NCBI GenBank assembly: GCA_903831485.1
Contig: CAIKXW010000259.1
Coordinates: 1-7,092 of the forward strand
Reading direction: 5' to 3'
DNA from: an uncultured Alphaproteobacteria bacterium
Lineage (GTDB): Bacteria; Pseudomonadota; Alphaproteobacteria; Caulobacterales; Hyphomonadaceae
DNA: 7,092 bases
This document shows positions 3,891-7,092 of the stretch, piece after piece; position 1 is the first letter of the stretch; every line of letters begins with the position of its first letter. The position numbers and the translations under genes are program-made. The notes under the pieces were generated by a model. The model saw only the letters and a list, made by a program, of their open reading frames with translations. It did no database searches and had not been told where the DNA came from.

Positions 3891-6800
3891 CTACTCCGCC
3901 GCCTGCATCCGCGGCGCAGGCCCTGCGTTCCACTTCGCCATAAGGCCAGCGAGCTTTTTCTCCGCCGCCACGACGGCGCGCTCTTTCACATGGCCATAGC
4001 CACGGATGTCGTCGGGAATGCTCGCAATCTCGACCGCCAGCGCGTGATTGTCGGCGCGCAGGCCGGCGGACAGCTTCTCCAGCCGCTCGAGATATTCATC
4101 GCGCAGGCGGCGCTCCATCGCGCGCTCCTCGGTCTTGCCGAAGATGTCGAACGAACCGCCGCGCAGGAATTTGAGTTTCCTGAGGAGCTTGAAGCTCATC
4201 ATCATCCACGGGCCGAACGACTTCTTCGTCAGTTCGCCCTTGTGGTTCTTCTTCGAGATCATCGGCGGCGCCAGCAGGAAGGTCAGCTTGGTGTTCTTGC
4301 CGAACGTGTCCTCGACAGCCTGCTTGTATTCCGGACGCGTGTAGAGCCGCGCGACCTCGTACTCATCCTTGTAGGCCATCAGCTTGGCGAGATACGTGGC
4401 CGCCGCGTAGGTCAGCTGTTCGCCCAGGCCAAGATTGCTCTCCGCCGCGCGCACGCGCGCGATGCGCGCCTCGTACATGTCGGCATAGGCAGGGTTCTGG
4501 TACTCTCTCAGCATCTCGGCGCGGCGCGCGATCAGTTCGTCGAGCTTGAGCGGCTCGATCTCCGGCCGCTTGGGAGCTGCAGCCTGGACGACGTCGGGAT
4601 TCACGGCGGCAATCCGGCCAAGATCGAACGCCGCAGCATTCTCCTTGATCTTCACCTTGTTGAGCCGGTTGGCTTCGTAGATGGCCGCATCAGACACAGG
4701 GATGAGCCCGTTCTGCCACGCCATGCCCAGCATGATCATGTTGGTGTAGATCGCATCGCCGAAATGATGTTCGGCCAGCGCCTCGGCATTCGTCGCGGCA
4801 AACGACTTAGCCCGCGAGCGCACGCGCGCCGTCAGCAGGTCCGGATCGAAACGCACATTGCGGTTCTCGATGATCTCCTTGGTCGGCGTCACGTCGTGGT
4901 TCGCGACCACAGCCGTGCGCGCCTTGTCGAACATCACCAGCGCATCACCTGAAGACGCCACAACCAGATCGCACGCAATGATCACGTCGGCCGACGCCGG
5001 CGGCGTCTTCCCCGCCTTGATGTCATCCGGGTCGAGCGCGAAGCGCACATGGGATAGCACCGGCCCGCCCTTCTGCGCGAGACCCGTCATGTCCAGCGTC
5101 TGCGACGCCTTGCCGTCGACGTGCGCCGCCATGGCGAGCACAGCGGCCACCGTCGTGACACCCGTACCGCCGACGCCGGTAAACAGCACGTTCCACGCCT
5201 CATGCCCAAGTTGCGGCAGGGTCGGCCCTGGCAGTCCCGACACGTCGAATGTCGGCGCGCCGCGTTCGGCATCCGACTTGCGATCGCCGCCGACAACCGT
5301 GACAAAGGACGGACAGAAGCCCTCGATACAGGAATAGTCCGTGTTGCAGGTCGACTGGTTGATCTGCCGCTTGCGACCGAACTCGGTCTCGACCGGCTCC
5401 ACCGACAGGCAGTTCGATTTCACCGAACAATCGCCACAGCCTTCGCAGACGGCCTGGTTGATGAAGACGCGCTTGGTCGGCGCTTCCATCTTGCCGCGCT
5501 TGATGCGGCGGCGCTTCTCGGTGGCGCAGACCTGATCATAGATCAGAACGGAGACGCCCGGCGTGTTGCGCAGCTCGATCTGCACTTCTTCCAGCTTCTT
5601 GCGATCGAAGATGCGTGTGCCTTCGGGCAGGTCGCTGACGCTGGCATAGCGTGTGGTGTCATCCGCAACGATCACGATCGTCTTGACGCCCTCGGCCTCC
5701 ACCTGCCGCGCGATCTGCGGCACGGTCTGTCCGGATTCCACCTGCTGGCCACCGGTCATCGCCACGGCGTCGTTGTAGAGGATCTTGTATGTGGCGTTGA
5801 CCCTGCCCGAAATCGCAGCACGGATGGCCAGCGAGCCGGAGTGCGAATAGGTGCCATCGCCGAGGTTCACGAAGACATGGTTCTCCGTCGTGAACGGCAT
5901 CTGGCCGATCCACGGCGTGCCCTCGCCGCCCATCTGCGTGTGCATGTCGGTGCGGCGTTCCGGCGTGAACGTCGCCATGTAGTGGCAGCCGATCCCCGCC
6001 AGCGCGCGCGAGCCTTCGGGCAGCGTGGTGGACGTGTTGTGCGGGCAGCCAGAGCAGAAGTGCGGCTTGCGGGTGTTGATCTGGTTCATGCCGGCGACGG
6101 CCTGCTTCGCGCCGTTGACCTTGGCGAAGTATGCATCCGCCTTGGCGCGGTGCGGGCCGTCGGCCAGCCTGCCCACGAGCGCCATCGCGATGTCCGCCGT
6201 CGACAGTGAGGCGATATCCGACAGCAGCCGCGCGCCGTCGCGATCCAGCTTGCCCTCGATGATCGGGCGCTCCGCATCCGGCAGGTGGTACAGCACGTCC
6301 TTCAGCTGCGGCTCAATGATGGCGCGCTTGTGCTCGATCACCAGCACGCGCTCGAAGCCGCGGCAGAAGTCGCCGATCGCGGTGGGCTCCAGCGGCCACG
6401 GCATCGCGACCTTGAAGATCGAGACGCCAAGATCCGCCGCCTGCTCCGGCGACAGGCCCATCGCGCCCAGCGCCTCGTACACATCGCGCGCGGCCTGTCC
6501 GGCCACCACGACGGCGAGTTTCTTCTGCCGGCCGACCAGCAGCGGCTTGTCCAGCTTGTTGGCGCGCACGAAGGCCTGCGCCGCAGGAATCTTCAGCTGC
6601 CGCAGCCGCGCTTCCTTGCCCAGCGGCGTGTCGCCCATGCGCAGGCCGAGCCCGCCCTCGGGGATGACGAAGTCCGTCGGCCGCATCGTCGCAAAGCGAT
6701 CCAGCCCGACCTCGACCACAGCCCCGCTATCCATCGTATCCGCGAGGCAGATCATCGAGACCCACAGGCCCGAATAGCGCGACAGCTCCCAGCCGATCAT

Positions 6801-7092
6801 GCCGTAGTCGAGAACTTCCTGGATAGACGCCGGCGCCAGCACCGGCATCTCCGCGTCGATCATCGCGAATTCGGATTGCGAGGCGAGCGTGGAAGACTTG
6901 GAGTTCGGGTCATCGCCGCACAGCGCGAGCACGCCGCCCTTGGGGTCAGTGCCCGCCATGTTGGCGTGCTTGAACACGTCGCCGGTGCGGTCGACGCCCG
7001 GCGCCTTGCCGTACCAGATGCCGAACACGCCATCGAACTTCGCGCCCGGGAAGATGTGCGTCTGCTGCGAGCCCCAGACCGCCGTCGCGCCG
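3891..7092 (-). CDS. fused indolepyruvate ferredoxin oxidoreductase family protein, N-terminus cut by the window edge
   Basis: This is a 2-oxoacid:acceptor oxidoreductase with all subunits fused. It converts aryl-pyruvates such as indolepyruvate or phenylpyruvate to acyl-CoA, using thiamine diphosphate (TPP) and Fe-S clusters. About 1066 residues are visible and the frame is open to the right edge. Fused members are typically about 1150-1200 residues, so roughly 75-120 are missing. Reading from the edge, QQTHIFPGAKFDGVFG and GKAPGVDRTGDVFKHANM belong to the N-terminal domain. CSGCPHNTSTT (near 6040-6065) and GIGCH lead into the TPP-binding domain, with GDGTYSHSG near 5840-5862 and GDG-x26-ND ending near 5770. 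The cysteine-rich segment at about 5310-5460 (CEGCGDC...C, then CNTDYSC and CIEGFC) is the Fe-S region. GVGGTGVTT near 5155-5180 starts the gamma-type domain, and about 3900-4650 is the conserved C-terminal extension. The GTG at 7026-7028 is internal. I see no clear terminator after the TAG at 3891. Confidence 0.93.
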   Translation of the reverse strand, partial: GATAVWGSQQTHIFPGAKFDGVFGIWYGKAPGVDRTGDVFKHANMAGTDPKGGVLALCGDDPNSKSSTLASQSEFAMIDAEMPVLAPASIQEVLDYGMIGWELSRYSGLWVSMICLADTMDSGAVVEVGLDRFATMRPTDFVIPEGGLGLRMGDTPLGKEARLRQLKIPAAQAFVRANKLDKPLLVGRQKKLAVVVAGQAARDVYEALGAMGLSPEQAADLGVSIFKVAMPWPLEPTAIGDFCRGFERVLVIEHKRAIIEPQLKDVLYHLPDAERPIIEGKLDRDGARLLSDIASLSTADIAMALVGRLADGPHRAKADAYFAKVNGAKQAVAGMNQINTRKPHFCSGCPHNTSTTLPEGSRALAGIGCHYMATFTPERRTDMHTQMGGEGTPWIGQMPFTTENHVFVNLGDGTYSHSGSLAIRAAISGRVNATYKILYNDAVAMTGGQQVESGQTVPQIARQVEAEGVKTIVIVADDTTRYASVSDLPEGTRIFDRKKLEEVQIELRNTPGVSVLIYDQVCATEKRRRIKRGKMEAPTKRVFINQAVCEGCGDCSVKSNCLSVEPVETEFGRKRQINQSTCNTDYSCIEGFCPSFVTVVGGDRKSDAERGAPTFDVSGLPGPTLPQLGHEAWNVLFTGVGGTGVTTVAAVLAMAAHVDGKASQTLDMTGLAQKGGPVLSHVRFALDPDDIKAGKTPPASADVIIACDLVVASSGDALVMFDKARTAVVANHDVTPTKEIIENRNVRFDPDLLTARVRSRAKSFAATNAEALAEHHFGDAIYTNMIMLGMAWQNGLIPVSDAAIYEANRLNKVKIKENAAAFDLGRIAAVNPDVVQAAAPKRPEIEPLKLDELIARRAEMLREYQNPAYADMYEARIARVRAAESNLGLGEQLTYAAATYLAKLMAYKDEYEVARLYTRPEYKQAVEDTFGKNTKLTFLLAPPMISKKNHKGELTKKSFGPWMMMSFKLLRKLKFLRGGSFDIFGKTEERAMERRLRDEYLERLEKLSAGLRADNHALAVEIASIPDDIRGYGHVKERAVVAAEKKLAGLMAKWNAGPAPRMQAAE

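Noticed and set aside
3990..6209. Two long plus-strand open frames (3990-4952 and 5121-6209) opposite the large oxidoreductase gene
   Set aside because: They are antisense shadows of a high-G+C coding region: their products are Arg/His-rich with no domain features, while the minus strand encodes a continuous recognisable enzyme.

Overview
The window looks like chromosomal DNA from a high-G+C alphaproteobacterium, possibly of the Caulobacterales/Hyphomonadales kind. This is an inference from three things: a GGAAC-N17-CGTC promoter of the alphaproteobacterial general-stress sigma factor (EcfG/SigT) type, GANTC (CcrM-type) sites in an intergenic region, and the families present. There is no phage, transposon, CRISPR or rRNA sequence, and the gene order looks like ordinary core/accessory metabolism.

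Layout, left to right. Bases 1-72 hold nothing I can name. A tRNA with anticodon CAT (73-149, minus strand) has a good sigma-70-like promoter (165-193). Upstream of it, on the same strand, is an FAD-dependent oxidoreductase of the L-2-hydroxyglutarate dehydrogenase (LhgO) type (268-1401). The 157-bp gap 1402-1558 is a divergent control region with a tandem 22-bp-period repeat and the EcfG-type promoter. That promoter faces a 62-residue single-pass membrane protein (1559-1747, plus). A minus-strand two-helix membrane protein of unknown function follows (1785-2303).

The next 221 bp (2304-2524) is a second divergent control region. It contains two mutually exclusive hairpins, the second ending in a T-run like a transcription attenuator, and then a separate 14-bp-stem inverted repeat. 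Downstream are a hemerythrin HHE-domain protein (2525-3091) and, 5 nt later, a SemiSWEET-type sugar transporter half-unit (3097-3372), very likely one operon. The SemiSWEET gene meets a convergent GFA/CENP-V-type zinc protein gene (3369-3773) at a shared CTAG stop. A perfect 11-bp dyad sits against the Shine-Dalgarno of the GFA gene.

The right 3.2 kb is a fused indolepyruvate ferredoxin oxidoreductase (3891 to the right edge, minus) that lacks only its N-terminus because the window ends.

How it fits together: the EcfG-type promoter and the hemerythrin suggest stress-related functions around 1.5-3.4 kb. The flanking oxidoreductases handle 2-hydroxy acids (left) and 2-oxo acids from aromatic amino acids (right). 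I see no single novel multigene system. The most interesting signals are regulatory: the attenuator-like leader, the dyad at the GFA gene, the tandem repeat and the EcfG-type promoter.
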